DNA from: Lachnospiraceae bacterium
Lineage (GTDB): Bacteria > Bacillota > Clostridia > Lachnospirales > Lachnospiraceae
Assembly (NCBI GenBank): GCA_017555455.1
Contig: JAFZGJ010000002.1
Coordinates: 1-64,000, forward strand
Direction of reading: 5' to 3'
DNA: 64,000 nucleotides
Shown here: positions 6,998 to 15,573 of the stretch, one piece after another
Layout: each line of letters opens with the position of its first letter
Numbering within the stretch: position 1 is the stretch's first letter
Program-made: the position numbers and the translations under genes
Notes under the pieces: model-generated
The model's input: only the letters and a program-made list of their open reading frames with translations
What the model was told of the DNA's origin: nothing
Databases searched by the model: none

Positions 6998-8107
6998 TTA
7001 TGGTTCTCTTAATTTCACCGTCTTAGCGGCCTTACGTTTATTGTAATCCTGCATTGCGGCATAGTGTTTTCGGGTGGTATTTACATCTTTATGTCCTAAC
7101 ACATCGGCTACCAAATAAATATCACCAGTTTCTTGATAAAGATTAGTTCCATAGGTACTGCGAAGCTTATGTGGAGTAATTTTCTTTAAGCTGGTAACTA
7201 AAGAAGAATATTTTTTTACCAGGTTTTCTACGCTTCTTACAGTAATACGTTTATTCTGCATAGATAAAAATAGGGCATCTTCATGTCCGGAAACAGGAAT
7301 AATGTGTTCCCTTTGATCTAAGTAATCAGAAAGAGCTTTTTCTACCTCTTCACCAAAGTAAACAATGTCTTCATAACCGCCTTTTCTTCGGACTTTGATT
7401 CCCATATTGTCAAAATCTACATCATAGATGTTTAAACCCACACATTCCGATACACGGATTCCGGTGCCAAGAAGAAGGGTTAAAAGTGCCAAGTCACGGA
7501 CTTTGGTTTTAGCATGATAGGTAGCTTGTTTTTCGGTTAATTTGGTACCGGCTTCTACTTGGTCTAATAACTGGGCAACTTCGTTAGGCTCCAGTCTGAT
7601 GATTTCCTTGGAATGTAATTTGGGCATGGAAACTAAAGATGCAGGATTTGTCTGAATCATTTCATTTCGGTAGAAGAAGTTATAAAAGCTTCTTAAAGAA
7701 GCTAATTTACGGCTTTTTCCACGTTCTTCGTTGGTGATTTCTGTTTTGTTAATAACGGATGATACTTCAATGCTTGCGCATTCAGAATCTATAAGAGGAT
7801 TAATTAAATCCTTATTATATAAAGAAAGATATTCCAGATAATCTTCAATATCTTCACGTTTTACCTTATCCAGAATTTCTAAAGGATAATCTAAAATATC
7901 CATTGTTTTCCCGTAGGGATGATTTTGGTGAAGGTAATCAAAGAAAATTCTCAAATCATAAGCATAGGCAATCTTAGTTCGACTACCATAGATATTATCT
8001 ACACCACGGAAAAATTGACGACAAAAGGGTGGAAGAGTGGTCAGGATTTCACGAAGTTTTTTGATATTCTGTTTATTTAATTCGTCATGATAGTTGTTGT
8101 GTTCCAT
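6998..8107 (-). CDS. Xer-type tyrosine site-specific recombinase
   Basis: This 369-residue tyrosine recombinase has all catalytic residues: Arg218 (GTGIRVSE), Lys242 (VRRKGG), His313 and Arg316 (TPHKLRSTYG), His339 (LGHK) and the nucleophile Tyr349 (RKHYAAM). A core-binding domain with SAM-like helices occupies about residues 30-160. It is longer than XerC/XerD (about 300) and nearer to the single-protein recombinases such as XerS. No mobile-element genes, att repeats or tRNA accompany it. It lies in a housekeeping stretch 21 bases downstream of a tRNA-modification gene. A role in chromosome dimer resolution is therefore more likely than phage integration, but this is inference. Confidence 0.85.
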   Translation of the reverse strand: MEHNNYHDELNKQNIKKLREILTTLPPFCRQFFRGVDNIYGSRTKIAYAYDLRIFFDYLHQNHPYGKTMDILDYPLEILDKVKREDIEDYLEYLSLYNKDLINPLIDSECASIEVSSVINKTEITNEERGKSRKLASLRSFYNFFYRNEMIQTNPASLVSMPKLHSKEIIRLEPNEVAQLLDQVEAGTKLTEKQATYHAKTKVRDLALLTLLLGTGIRVSECVGLNIYDVDFDNMGIKVRRKGGYEDIVYFGEEVEKALSDYLDQREHIIPVSGHEDALFLSMQNKRITVRSVENLVKKYSSLVTSLKKITPHKLRSTYGTNLYQETGDIYLVADVLGHKDVNTTRKHYAAMQDYNKRKAAKTVKLREP

Positions 8108-8128
8108 AGTAACCTCTTGAAATAAAAA

Positions 8129-8854
8129 TTAATTTATGTCAATTCCCCAACCATTAATATTAGAACGGCAAATGGCTGTAAACATTCGTTCTTTAACACC
8201 GGGATGCTCCTGATTTAATTGTTTTAATAAATCACCGGCGTATTCACGTTTGGTATGACCATCTGCAGGACAAGGACTTTTAACTACAGGTACTTCATAT
8301 TTGTTAATGAAACCAATTACATCGGCTTCATTCATATATAACATAGGTCTGATAACGGTTACATCCATGCGGTCTAAATAAGTTACAGGAGCAAAGGTGT
8401 GAAATCTGCCTTCAAAAATTAAGGATAATAACATGGTTTCTACAACATCATCTTTATGATGTGCATAGGCAACTTTATTACAGCCGCATGCTTTAATTGC
8501 ATCATTGAGAGCACCTTTTCGCATTTTTGCACATAAAGAACAGGGATTTGTTTCTTTACGGTCCTCAAAAATAATTTTACCGATGTCTGTTTTAATAACT
8601 TTATATTCCACATCCAATTGTTTACATAATTCAACAATTCTATCTAAGTTTAAGTTACCAAAGCCTAAATCCACGGTAATGGCTATAATATCAAATTTTT
8701 TGGGATAAAAGCGTTTTAAACCGTGTAAAGCATATAATAAACATAAGCTGTCTTTACCGCCGGAAATGCCTACAGCGATTTTATCACCTTCCTGAATCAT
8801 ATTGTAATCGTCAATGGCTTTACGTACATGACTTAGAACCTGTTGTAATTTCAT
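8129..8854 (-). CDS. ttcA: TtcA-like tRNA 2-thiocytidine(32) synthetase
   Basis: TtcA-type PP-loop ATPases thiolate cytidine 32 of tRNA using an iron-sulfur cluster. The 241-residue protein has the PP-loop SGGKDS (31-36), the Cys105/Cys108 pair in NPCSLC, AHHKDD typical of the family, and a third cysteine, Cys195, in KSPCPADG. These correspond to the three cluster-binding cysteines of the E. coli enzyme. An open frame continues 27 codons upstream, but the ATG at 8854 follows AAAGG at good spacing and starts the conserved part. A xer-like gene follows 21 bases later. Another U34/C32 thiolase of the same superfamily is the main alternative. Confidence 0.8.
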   Translation of the reverse strand: MKLQQVLSHVRKAIDDYNMIQEGDKIAVGISGGKDSLCLLYALHGLKRFYPKKFDIIAITVDLGFGNLNLDRIVELCKQLDVEYKVIKTDIGKIIFEDRKETNPCSLCAKMRKGALNDAIKACGCNKVAYAHHKDDVVETMLLSLIFEGRFHTFAPVTYLDRMDVTVIRPMLYMNEADVIGFINKYEVPVVKSPCPADGHTKREYAGDLLKQLNQEHPGVKERMFTAICRSNINGWGIDIN

Positions 8855-8908
8855 AATATAAAAACCTTTCATGTTGTAGTATATTTGTAAATATATCATA
8901 TTAGTAAT

Positions 8909-8937
8909 AATATACCATAATAAATATTTATACACAA
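8909..8937 (-). promoter_or_regulatory. Putative promoter of ttcA-xer
   Basis: On the minus strand TTGTGT (8932-8937) and TATATT (8909-8914) are 17 bases apart, about 55 bases before the ttcA start. Confidence 0.5.
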
Positions 8938-9025
8938 TAACTTTTCGTTAAAGATGTCTTTTGCGAATAGTTGAATTTCTTAAATATAAGACACTCGAAT
9001 TGCTATTCAAATGTCTTATATATTT

Positions 9026-9649
9026 TTAGTTATTTTTTTCAAAGTTTTCAACCGTTTGGATAATTAATTGCACAGTTCCGTCAACACCGAATTTGGAACT
9101 GTTAACACATAAATCATAACTGTCTGCGCGACCCCATTTTTTTGAGGAATAATAATTATAGTAACTTTGTCTTTGTTTATCTTTTTTGATTATCATATCC
9201 AAAGCTTTAGTTTCGTTTAAATTATATTTTTCCATGATACGTTTTACTTTTGTATCTTCGTTACCATAAATAAATAAATTTAAGCAATTTTTATATTCAC
9301 TTAATGCATAATCAGCACAACGTCCTACAATTACACAAGGACCTTCGTCGGCTAAGCTTTTAATGGTATCAAACTGTGCTAAAAATACTTTGTGGCTAAT
9401 AGGCATATCAATAAAGGAAGATGAATTATAACCAAAGGAATATGTATCCATTACCAAATTATATAAAAATGAATTGGTCGGTCTTTCATCATGTGTTTCA
9501 ATCATTTCCTGGCAAAAGCCACTTTCTTTGGCAGCAAGGCTTAATAATTCTTTGTCATAGCATTTAATGCCATAATATGCAGCTACTTTTTCTCCAATTT
9601 CTTTACCTGCAGAACCGAATTGTCTTCCGATTGTTATGATTGTATTCAT
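9026..9649 (-). CDS. Cytidylate kinase-like protein
   Basis: A 207-residue protein starting MNTIITIGRQFGSAGKEIGE, which resembles the phosphate-binding loop of the cytidylate-kinase-like family (Cytidylate_kin2). It contains CVIVGRCADYAL and the LID-like KRIMEKYNL and DKQRQSYYNYYS segments. Members are predicted P-loop nucleoside monophosphate kinases, but true substrates are mostly unknown and the family is distinct from classical Cmk. The start at 9649 follows AAGGAAGGGG. It is a single gene with rluD upstream on the same strand, separated by a terminator at 9703-9740. A true CMP kinase role is possible but not shown. Confidence 0.8.
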   Translation of the reverse strand: MNTIITIGRQFGSAGKEIGEKVAAYYGIKCYDKELLSLAAKESGFCQEMIETHDERPTNSFLYNLVMDTYSFGYNSSSFIDMPISHKVFLAQFDTIKSLADEGPCVIVGRCADYALSEYKNCLNLFIYGNEDTKVKRIMEKYNLNETKALDMIIKKDKQRQSYYNYYSSKKWGRADSYDLCVNSSKFGVDGTVQLIIQTVENFEKNN

Positions 9650-9702
9650 AAAAAGCCCCTTCCTTGTTAAGATTTATTTTTGGATTTATGTTAACATTTT
9701 AC

Positions 9703-9740
9703 ACAAAAAACACTCGAAATTCAATCAATTTTCGAGTGTT
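9703..9740 (-). terminator. Rho-independent terminator overlapping the end of rluD
   Basis: AACACTCGAAAA and its near-complement flank a short loop. On the minus strand a TTTTTT run follows. The stem includes the last codons of the pseudouridine synthase gene. Confidence 0.8.
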
Positions 9741-10639
9741 TTTAATAATTTTTCGAAATATTCCGGTATTGGTGCTTTTGTTTCAATATATTCTTTTGTG
9801 GTAGGATGAATAAAACCTAAAATATAGGCGTGGAGAGTTTGTCCTTGTAACTTATGTTTATTTTTGGTATCTCCATATAATTCATCTCCTAACAAAGGAT
9901 GGCCCAGAGAGGATAAATGAACACGAATCTGGTGAGTTCTTCCTGTTTCCAGTTTGCATTCCACGTAAGTAGCATTTTTTAAGCGTTTTAATACTTGTAC
10001 ATGGGTAATGGCTTCTTTCCCATTATTTTCATTAATAGCCATTTTTTTGCGTTCTACAGGATGTCTTCCAATAGGCGCATTAATGGTATATTGGTCTTCT
10101 CTCAGGACACCCATGCAGATAGCTCTGTATCTTCGTTCAATAGAATGTTCTTTCAATTGTGCGGCAATATGTTCATGGGAAATATCATTTTTGCAGACTA
10201 TTAAAGAGCCTGTGGTATCTTTGTCAATACGATGGACAATTCCCGGACGCATTATACCATTTATGCCGGATAAGCTGTCCTTACAATGAGCCATAAGGGC
10301 ATTTACCAAAGTACCGCTATAATGTCCTGCGGCAGGATGGACAACCATATTTTTAGGTTTATTTACTACAATAACATCCTGATCCTCATATAGAACATCT
10401 AAAGGAATATCTTCGGCTAAAATATCCGGTTCTACACTGGGAGGTAATTGAAATTCAATTTCGTCATCAAGACGTAAACAATAATTGGCTTTTACAATCT
10501 TTTTATTTACGGAAACATTTTGTTCCTGAATCATTTTTTGAATATAGGAACGGGAAAGAAAGTCTAAATTAGAACTTAAATATTTATCAATACGTAATCC
10601 TTCCCATTCTTCATTTATTTGAAATTTAAAGATATCCAT
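9725..10639 (-). CDS. rluD: RluD/RluA-family 23S rRNA pseudouridine synthase
   Basis: This 304-residue enzyme isomerises uridine to pseudouridine in rRNA. It has an N-terminal S4 RNA-binding domain (about 1-70) and the RluA catalytic motif HRIDKDTTG, with catalytic Asp139. The segments VVNKPKNMVVHPAAGH and ETGRTHQIRVHL are also diagnostic. An in-frame TTG at 10645 gives two extra residues; the ATG at 10639 is preferred. It follows lspA by about 14 bases, the usual Firmicutes pair, and its last codons form part of a terminator. The precise target uridines (RluD-type) are inferred from family and context. Confidence 0.93.
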   Translation of the reverse strand: MDIFKFQINEEWEGLRIDKYLSSNLDFLSRSYIQKMIQEQNVSVNKKIVKANYCLRLDDEIEFQLPPSVEPDILAEDIPLDVLYEDQDVIVVNKPKNMVVHPAAGHYSGTLVNALMAHCKDSLSGINGIMRPGIVHRIDKDTTGSLIVCKNDISHEHIAAQLKEHSIERRYRAICMGVLREDQYTINAPIGRHPVERKKMAINENNGKEAITHVQVLKRLKNATYVECKLETGRTHQIRVHLSSLGHPLLGDELYGDTKNKHKLQGQTLHAYILGFIHPTTKEYIETKAPIPEYFEKLLKTLEN

Positions 10640-10652
10640 AATCAATTGCTTT

Positions 10653-11186
10653 CTATTTTATTTCTCTGATTTTTTTCTGACGGATATTTAAGAAATCCAA
10701 ATCTTCTTCTTTATATACAAATAACATTACAAATGCTAACAGTACACAAGCTACAGATACATAGATATCTGCCATATTAAAAATAGGGAAATTGATTAAT
10801 ACAAAATAAAAGAAGTCCACAACGTATTCCAACCGGATACGGTCTATCATATTTCCGATGGCACCGGATGCAATAAGAACCAATAATACGTGTAAAATAT
10901 TATATTTCTTCTCTTCCGGCATTTTAAAAAGAATATAACAGATGGCTATGAGGACAATACAGGATATTAAAATGAAAAATCCTTTTTGATTTTGTAACAT
11001 ACCAAAAGCTGCACCACGATTTTCCAAATAGTTTAATTCAAAAACACCGTCAATAATGGAATAAGCCGGTTTATCTTTTAAATTTAATACTGCTAAATGT
11101 TTTGTAAATTGGTCAATTCCAATTAGAATAATAATCATGATAAAATCAATGATTATAAATATTTTCTTTTTTTTACTCCATTTCAT
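10653..11186 (-). CDS. lspA: Prolipoprotein signal peptidase (signal peptidase II)
   Basis: LspA cuts the signal peptide from lipid-modified prolipoproteins in the membrane. The 177-residue protein has four hydrophobic helices and the family motifs: NRGAAFG (57-63), GAIGNMIDR, and the catalytic aspartates Asp124 (YVVDFF) and Asp140 (FNMAD). A TTG at 11198 would add four residues but is only one base from GAGGAGA. The ATG at 11186 is therefore chosen, with a slightly long ribosome-binding-site spacing. The gene overlaps the end of aroB by 14 bases and precedes rluD. The window also encodes a lipoprotein substrate candidate, the D-Ala carboxypeptidase at 15574-16551. Confidence 0.94.
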   Translation of the reverse strand: MKWSKKKKIFIIIDFIMIIILIGIDQFTKHLAVLNLKDKPAYSIIDGVFELNYLENRGAAFGMLQNQKGFFILISCIVLIAICYILFKMPEEKKYNILHVLLVLIASGAIGNMIDRIRLEYVVDFFYFVLINFPIFNMADIYVSVACVLLAFVMLFVYKEEDLDFLNIRQKKIREIK

Positions 11187-12276
11187 CGCGATAAACAATC
11201 TCCTCTATTCCGGCTTTTAACTCATCTTCTGTTACCGTACGGTCTATAATGGCTTTGCCGATTTTTTTCAATAATATAAATTTCAATAATCCCTGTTCCA
11301 TTTTTTTGTCAGATTTTGTGATTTTAATAATTTCATCTACATCTACATCTTCGATACTAATGGGAAGATTAAAGGGAACAAACATATCTCTTACTTCATA
11401 ATATTCGTCCATGGATAATAATTGTTTTTTCCAAGATATATAAGCAGCTGCAACACATCCTAAAGCAACACATTCACCATGCTGTAAGGTAAAGTTTTTG
11501 TATTTTTCGATGGCATGACCGATAGTATGGCCAAAGTTTAATAAAGCACGGTCTCCCTGTTCTGTTGGATCCTTTTCAACTACTGCTTTTTTGATTTGGC
11601 AGCTTCTGTAAATTAATTCCTCCAATACCTCTAATTCACGCTCGCAGATTTCATACATATTGGAAATCATCCATTCATAATACATAGCATCTTTTATAAG
11701 ACCGTGTTTCATAGCTTCTGCAAAACCATTGAAAAATTGGCGTTCGTCCAAGGTGGTTAAGGTATGGGTATTAATATAAACTAATTTTGGCATTTTAAAG
11801 GCACCAACCATATTTTTATATTGCTCAAAATCAACCCCTGTTTTACCACCTATACTACTGTCAACCTGGGCTAAAAGAGATGTTGGAACCTGAACAAAAT
11901 CAATACCACGTAAGTATGTGGCAGCTACAAAGCCGGTCATATCACCAACAACACCGCCTCCTAAAGCAATTAACATATCTTTTCGGTCAAAATTTTGTTC
12001 GATTAAAAACCGATAAATATCATTTACTGTAGCTAAATTTTTCCTTTCTTCTCCTGCTTGGAAAGAAAAAGAAACAACTTTTTTACAAAGAGGTTGTAAA
12101 AGAGTTAAAACCTCTTCTAAATAAATAGGACCAACAATAGAATCTGTAATAATACAAAGTTTCTTATCTGCAATATCTAATTTGTTGATTTCTACATTGA
12201 ATTTTTCAAAACTGTTTTCAATGATAATATTATAACAAGGCTTTCTATTATATAATACTTCTAATATTTGACTCAT
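11173..12276 (-). CDS. aroB: 3-dehydroquinate synthase
   Basis: AroB converts DAHP to 3-dehydroquinate in the shikimate pathway, using NAD and a divalent metal. The 367-residue protein shows the family core: ALGGGVVGDMTGFVAATYLRG, SLLAQVDSSIGGKTGVD, and the metal-binding glutamate and histidines in FAEAMKHGLI and NFGHTIGHAIE. AGGAGA lies just before the ATG. It follows sepF after a hairpin that may attenuate transcription and overlaps lspA. No other aro gene is in the window, so its placement in the sepF-lspA group is probably historical. Confidence 0.96.
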   Translation of the reverse strand: MSQILEVLYNRKPCYNIIIENSFEKFNVEINKLDIADKKLCIITDSIVGPIYLEEVLTLLQPLCKKVVSFSFQAGEERKNLATVNDIYRFLIEQNFDRKDMLIALGGGVVGDMTGFVAATYLRGIDFVQVPTSLLAQVDSSIGGKTGVDFEQYKNMVGAFKMPKLVYINTHTLTTLDERQFFNGFAEAMKHGLIKDAMYYEWMISNMYEICERELEVLEELIYRSCQIKKAVVEKDPTEQGDRALLNFGHTIGHAIEKYKNFTLQHGECVALGCVAAAYISWKKQLLSMDEYYEVRDMFVPFNLPISIEDVDVDEIIKITKSDKKMEQGLLKFILLKKIGKAIIDRTVTEDELKAGIEEIVYRDEME

Positions 12277-12287
12277 ATGATTTCTCC

Positions 12288-12315
12288 TAAAACAAAATTA
12301 GGGGCTAACAGCCCC
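12288..12315 (-). terminator. Terminator-like hairpin between sepF and aroB
   Basis: GGGGCT and AGCCCC form a 6-bp GC-rich stem. On the minus strand it is followed by TAATTTTGTTTT. The U tract is broken, so it may only partly stop transcription into aroB. Confidence 0.6.
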
Positions 12316-12319
12316 ATAA

Positions 12320-12814
12320 TTAATTATGTATTGATGGTACATCAAAAGAACCGCTTAAGATTTCCTGAAAATCTCCGGAAATATCAACGGATGAAGGTGT
12401 AATTATAAAAATATAGTGAGATATTTTTTGTAAATTACCCTGAATCGCATAGCAGGAACCGGAAGTAAAGTCAATAATTCGCTGCGCTACATCTACATCA
12501 ATTCCTTCTAAATTTAATACAACAGTTCTGTTAGCCAATAAGGTTTCTGTAATTTCTCGTGCATCTTCTACAGAAGTTGGTTTAATAACACATACTTCCA
12601 TGCCGGAAGTATTTAATTTTCTTGGTTGTTGTCTCACAGGAACGATTCTGGAAGCCGTTTTTTTAGGTTCTTCGGCAATTTCAGGTTTCATTGGTAATAC
12701 TTTATCATCTTTTGAATCTTCTTCGTCTAAATAATCATCGTCATCATAGTAGGCATCGTCATCTTCTCCATCATTTAATTTCATGATGTTTAAAAACCTA
12801 TCCATTACACTCAT
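12320..12814 (-). CDS. sepF: Cell division protein SepF
   Basis: SepF tethers FtsZ filaments to the membrane and helps build the division septum. The 164-residue protein has a short N-terminal amphipathic segment (MDRFLNIMKL), a very acidic Asp/Glu linker (about 16-40) and the C-terminal SepF fold. That fold is marked by CVIKPTSVEDAREI, NRTVVLNLEGID, AQRIIDFTSG and SHYIFIITP. An AGGAG lies upstream of the ATG. yggS lies directly upstream, the standard yggS-sepF order, and the operon starts with an HlyD-like gene. Confidence 0.95.
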   Translation of the reverse strand: MSVMDRFLNIMKLNDGEDDDAYYDDDDYLDEEDSKDDKVLPMKPEIAEEPKKTASRIVPVRQQPRKLNTSGMEVCVIKPTSVEDAREITETLLANRTVVLNLEGIDVDVAQRIIDFTSGSCYAIQGNLQKISHYIFIITPSSVDISGDFQEILSGSFDVPSIHN

Positions 12815-12837
12815 TCTAATAAACTCCTATTCTGTAT

Positions 12838-13527
12838 TTATTGGTAATTACGTTCCCCAAAAATTCCGGTACCCACACGAACCATATTGGATCCTTCCTC
12901 TATGGCAACTTCATAATCACCAGTCATGCCCATGGACAAAACATCCATACAAATATTATCAATGTTTTTCGTCATTATGTCAACAGATAATTGTTTCATG
13001 GATTTAAAATATTGGCGATTGTCTTCCGGATTATCTACAAAGGGAGCAACTGTCATAAGTCCTTTAATTTGGATATTTGGAAGCTGACTGATAATACGAA
13101 GCATTTCTTCACATTCAGAATAAGAAATTCCAAATTTTGATTCTTCTTCAGCCATATTTATTTCAATCAGAATTGGCATGGTGATATTGTGTTTTACGGC
13201 CTCTTTACTGATTTCTTCTGCTAAACGTAAAGAATCAACGCTGTGAATTAAGGAAACCTTATCAATAATATATTTTACTTTATTACGTTGCAGGTGTCCG
13301 ATCATATGCCAACGAATATCAGAAGGGAGTTTGTCATATTTCTCCAAAATTTCCTGTACCTTGTTTTCTCCAAAATCCCGGATTCCAACATCATAGGCTT
13401 CCTGCAGCATGGAAACAGGTTTTGTTTTGCTTACAGCAATCAAGTGAATATCTTTAAAATCTTTAGAAATTTTATTACAAACTGCATTTATTTTTTGTTG
13501 AACATTTTGAATATTATGTTGAATCAT
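12838..13527 (-). CDS. yggS: YggS-family pyridoxal phosphate homeostasis protein
   Basis: YggS/PLPBP proteins bind pyridoxal 5'-phosphate and keep its level and amino-acid balance in check; no enzymatic reaction is known. The 229-residue alanine-racemase-like barrel has the PLP lysine in AVSKTKP (Lys34), the GENKVQE motif, WHMIGHLQRNK, HSVDSL and the C-terminal GMTGDYEVAIEEGSNMVRVG segment. The length is normal. It lies between the HlyD-like gene and sepF; yggS-sepF linkage is widespread in Firmicutes and Actinobacteria. Confidence 0.95.
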   Translation of the reverse strand: MIQHNIQNVQQKINAVCNKISKDFKDIHLIAVSKTKPVSMLQEAYDVGIRDFGENKVQEILEKYDKLPSDIRWHMIGHLQRNKVKYIIDKVSLIHSVDSLRLAEEISKEAVKHNITMPILIEINMAEEESKFGISYSECEEMLRIISQLPNIQIKGLMTVAPFVDNPEDNRQYFKSMKQLSVDIMTKNIDNICMDVLSMGMTGDYEVAIEEGSNMVRVGTGIFGERNYQ

Positions 13528-13568
13528 AAATACTAAATTCCTTTTCTCTTATATGAAAGTATTATTGG

Positions 13569-14963
13569 CTAATTTAAAAATTCATCATCATTTACGGTTT
13601 CTGCTTCTAAAACAATATAATCATATTCGATTAACCCATATTCGGTATTGGGTTTAATAATGGAATATTCTTCATTTTGATATAAAATTTGAATTTGTTT
13701 AAAATCAGCATAACCTTTGTTTTTATTATAGACACCCACAAGACTTCCTTTTTCCGTAATTGTCATAGTTGTGTTGGAGTCTGTCAGTTGTAAGGTATTT
13801 CCTAATTCTAAATCAGGACTGTCAATATAATATTTTGCATTTTCCTTATTATAGATAGTTACAGGGATAAATTTATTGATAATATTCCCATCTTCATCAT
13901 AAATTTGTTTTAAAACACCGGATTCCCCATTATTTCCGCCTTTAGTAACAAAAATCTCAGGAATAATAAAGAATTCTTTTTGGACGATAGCGGAATTAGG
14001 AACCTTTAAGCCTTCTTCTTCTTCAATTTGAAGTTCTATATCCACAAAACGGTCTGCACAGAACGTAATCATGGAATTATTAAAAATTAATTCGATAAAA
14101 TGCTTTCCGTCACTGTTGGTAATTAAGCCTACTTCTGCCCAGGATAAAGTTTGATTCTTGAGAAATTTTACCTGTACATATTCTTCTTCTAACAGATATT
14201 CTGCACGTTCCGCATCTGTTTCAATAATGACAGACCAGGATTCATCGGTAACAAGTTTATAAATCGGTTCTCCGGCACTTACTAATTCATTTGCAAGCAT
14301 CTGGGTCTTTTCATATCCTTGTTTTGTTAGAATTTCCGAACTGATATTAATGGGATTAAAATCTTCATAATTATCATAGGAATAAATTACAATTCCGGAG
14401 GTAGGGGCATTACAAATATTAATTAAACCGCTGTCACCGGAACGGTTTAGTTTTTCTAAATTTTCCAGAATGTTTGTATTGGCAAGCTTTAATACATTTC
14501 CTTCAATAGCGTACTTAAAATCATAGGTGGATGAAAAGTTACGAGGGTCAAAGTTATTGGAAAAATCCATGATGTCATCTCTTAGATTGTCCAATGATTC
14601 TTCGGAAAGTGCATTTTCCCCCATACTTTGTTCGCTCATAATATCTTTCAGACGACCACCTTCATCTACGGTACATACCATTTTGTAAGCTCCGATTCTG
14701 CTGCCTTCCCTTACATAATAATTAAGATAACCGGAGTAATTACTGTTAATAATGGTTTCTTCTCTCAGGGCAAGTCCTGTGTATACGTTATTAACAAAAA
14801 GAGAGCCCTTTTTTACTTGGTAACCGGCAACGTGTTTGCTTGTTAAGTACATAAAAACACAAACGATAATGTAAATAAAAATAACGCCGAAAAAAATCAT
14901 TCCAAGGTTGATATTTAAAGGTTTTTTATATTGTCTGATTTTACCGGAATTTGTATCTGCCAA
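13569..14963 (-). CDS. HlyD-like membrane-anchored protein of the sepF operon, function unknown
   Basis: A 464-residue protein with one N-terminal membrane segment (about 20-42). A long extracytoplasmic part resembles HlyD/membrane-fusion adaptors: a barrel-sandwich start (NNVYTGLALREETIINSNYSGYLNYYVREGSRI) and a matching later half (APTSGIVIYSYDNYEDF). The start is a TTG at 14963 backed by GGAGGAG. No ABC, RND or MFS partner and no outer-membrane channel gene is nearby. It leads the yggS-sepF operon instead, which hints at a role at the cell envelope or division site; that is inference. Transcription from the upstream P-loop gene is cut off by a terminator at 14992-15018. Confidence 0.7.
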   Translation of the reverse strand: MADTNSGKIRQYKKPLNINLGMIFFGVIFIYIIVCVFMYLTSKHVAGYQVKKGSLFVNNVYTGLALREETIINSNYSGYLNYYVREGSRIGAYKMVCTVDEGGRLKDIMSEQSMGENALSEESLDNLRDDIMDFSNNFDPRNFSSTYDFKYAIEGNVLKLANTNILENLEKLNRSGDSGLINICNAPTSGIVIYSYDNYEDFNPINISSEILTKQGYEKTQMLANELVSAGEPIYKLVTDESWSVIIETDAERAEYLLEEEYVQVKFLKNQTLSWAEVGLITNSDGKHFIELIFNNSMITFCADRFVDIELQIEEEEGLKVPNSAIVQKEFFIIPEIFVTKGGNNGESGVLKQIYDEDGNIINKFIPVTIYNKENAKYYIDSPDLELGNTLQLTDSNTTMTITEKGSLVGVYNKNKGYADFKQIQILYQNEEYSIIKPNTEYGLIEYDYIVLEAETVNDDEFLN

Positions 14964-14991
14964 AATGACTCCTCCAAATATATATAATCTT

Positions 14992-15018
14992 TAAAAAAGG
15001 GGCTGTTTACACAGCCCC
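14992..15018 (-). terminator. Strong terminator after the P-loop gene
   Basis: GGGGCTGT and ACAGCCCC form a perfect 8-bp stem with a 4-base loop. On the minus strand TTTTTT follows. It separates the P-loop gene from the HlyD-yggS-sepF operon. Confidence 0.9.
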
Positions 15019-15051
15019 CTTATGTATTCAATATCCGAAATCTTATTTTGC

Positions 15052-15471
15052 TTATAAAGAAACAATAACTTTTGATTTCAAGTTTTCGTCTAATTCACTT
15101 TCATCACAGGATACACTTAAAATGAAGTTTACTCCAAACTTTTCGCCAAGAGTTTCTAATCTGTTTACTACATCTGTAATAGATGCGTCTTCTAATTTAG
15201 AAATTTTAAGGAAACTGTCAAAATACATCTGCTGTAAATCGTGGTCCTGAGAAATAATTCCACATACAAATCCAACAAATTCTGCACTGTTTTCAAATGC
15301 ATAATCAGAAACATCGATTAAACGAACTTTGTTATTAAGTTCAAACATATGTTTTGTACTTTTGTCTAAGTAAACAATATTTCCTGAAACAGTTTTTACT
15401 TCGCTATTAACTTTGTCTAATAAATATTTTGTTTTGCCTTTCCCCTTTTTACCTACAATTAATTGAACCAT
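15052..15471 (-). CDS. Small P-loop protein, function unknown
   Basis: A 139-residue protein with a Walker A-like loop GKKGKGKT (7-14) at its extreme N-terminus. A hydrophobic strand, NIVYLD, follows. Conserved-looking DVSDYAF and SKLEDASITDVVNRLE segments follow, and the C-terminal strand is NFILSVSC. I recognise it only as a conserved clostridial protein sometimes loosely labelled PilT-like. It is too short for a PilT motor and lacks a second hexamer domain. It has a GGAGG ribosome-binding site, its own promoter overlapping the upstream gene's end, and a strong terminator, so it forms a single-gene unit. The ligand and role are unknown. Confidence 0.6.
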   Translation of the reverse strand: MVQLIVGKKGKGKTKYLLDKVNSEVKTVSGNIVYLDKSTKHMFELNNKVRLIDVSDYAFENSAEFVGFVCGIISQDHDLQQMYFDSFLKISKLEDASITDVVNRLETLGEKFGVNFILSVSCDESELDENLKSKVIVSL

Positions 15472-15541
15472 TGGTAATCCCTCCTACAGTAAAAAATTAG
15501 TTGCGATGGCAATCGCTAAGGCACATTCGTAACCTATAAAT

Positions 15542-15570
15542 ATTATAGTTGATATGTATGAAAAAAACAA
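15542..15570 (-). promoter_or_regulatory. Putative promoter of the P-loop gene
   Basis: On the minus strand TTGTTT (15565-15570) and TATAAT (15542-15547) are 17 bases apart, about 70 bases before the start. The leader between them and the gene contains a small hairpin (GCGAT and ATCGC). Confidence 0.6.
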
Positions 15571-15573
15571 CCT

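Noticed and set aside
6998..8107. Integrase of a prophage or integrative element
   Set aside because: No phage, conjugation or excision genes, no direct-repeat att sites and no tRNA target were found around it.
8984..9021. Hairpin (ATATAAGACA with TGTCTTATAT) as a terminator of the cytidylate-kinase-like gene
   Set aside because: The stem is real, but no T run follows on the minus strand and no + strand gene precedes it, so I did not list it as a terminator.
13569..14963. Drug-efflux pump component
   Set aside because: No partner pump or outer channel is nearby, so efflux cannot be supported from this window.
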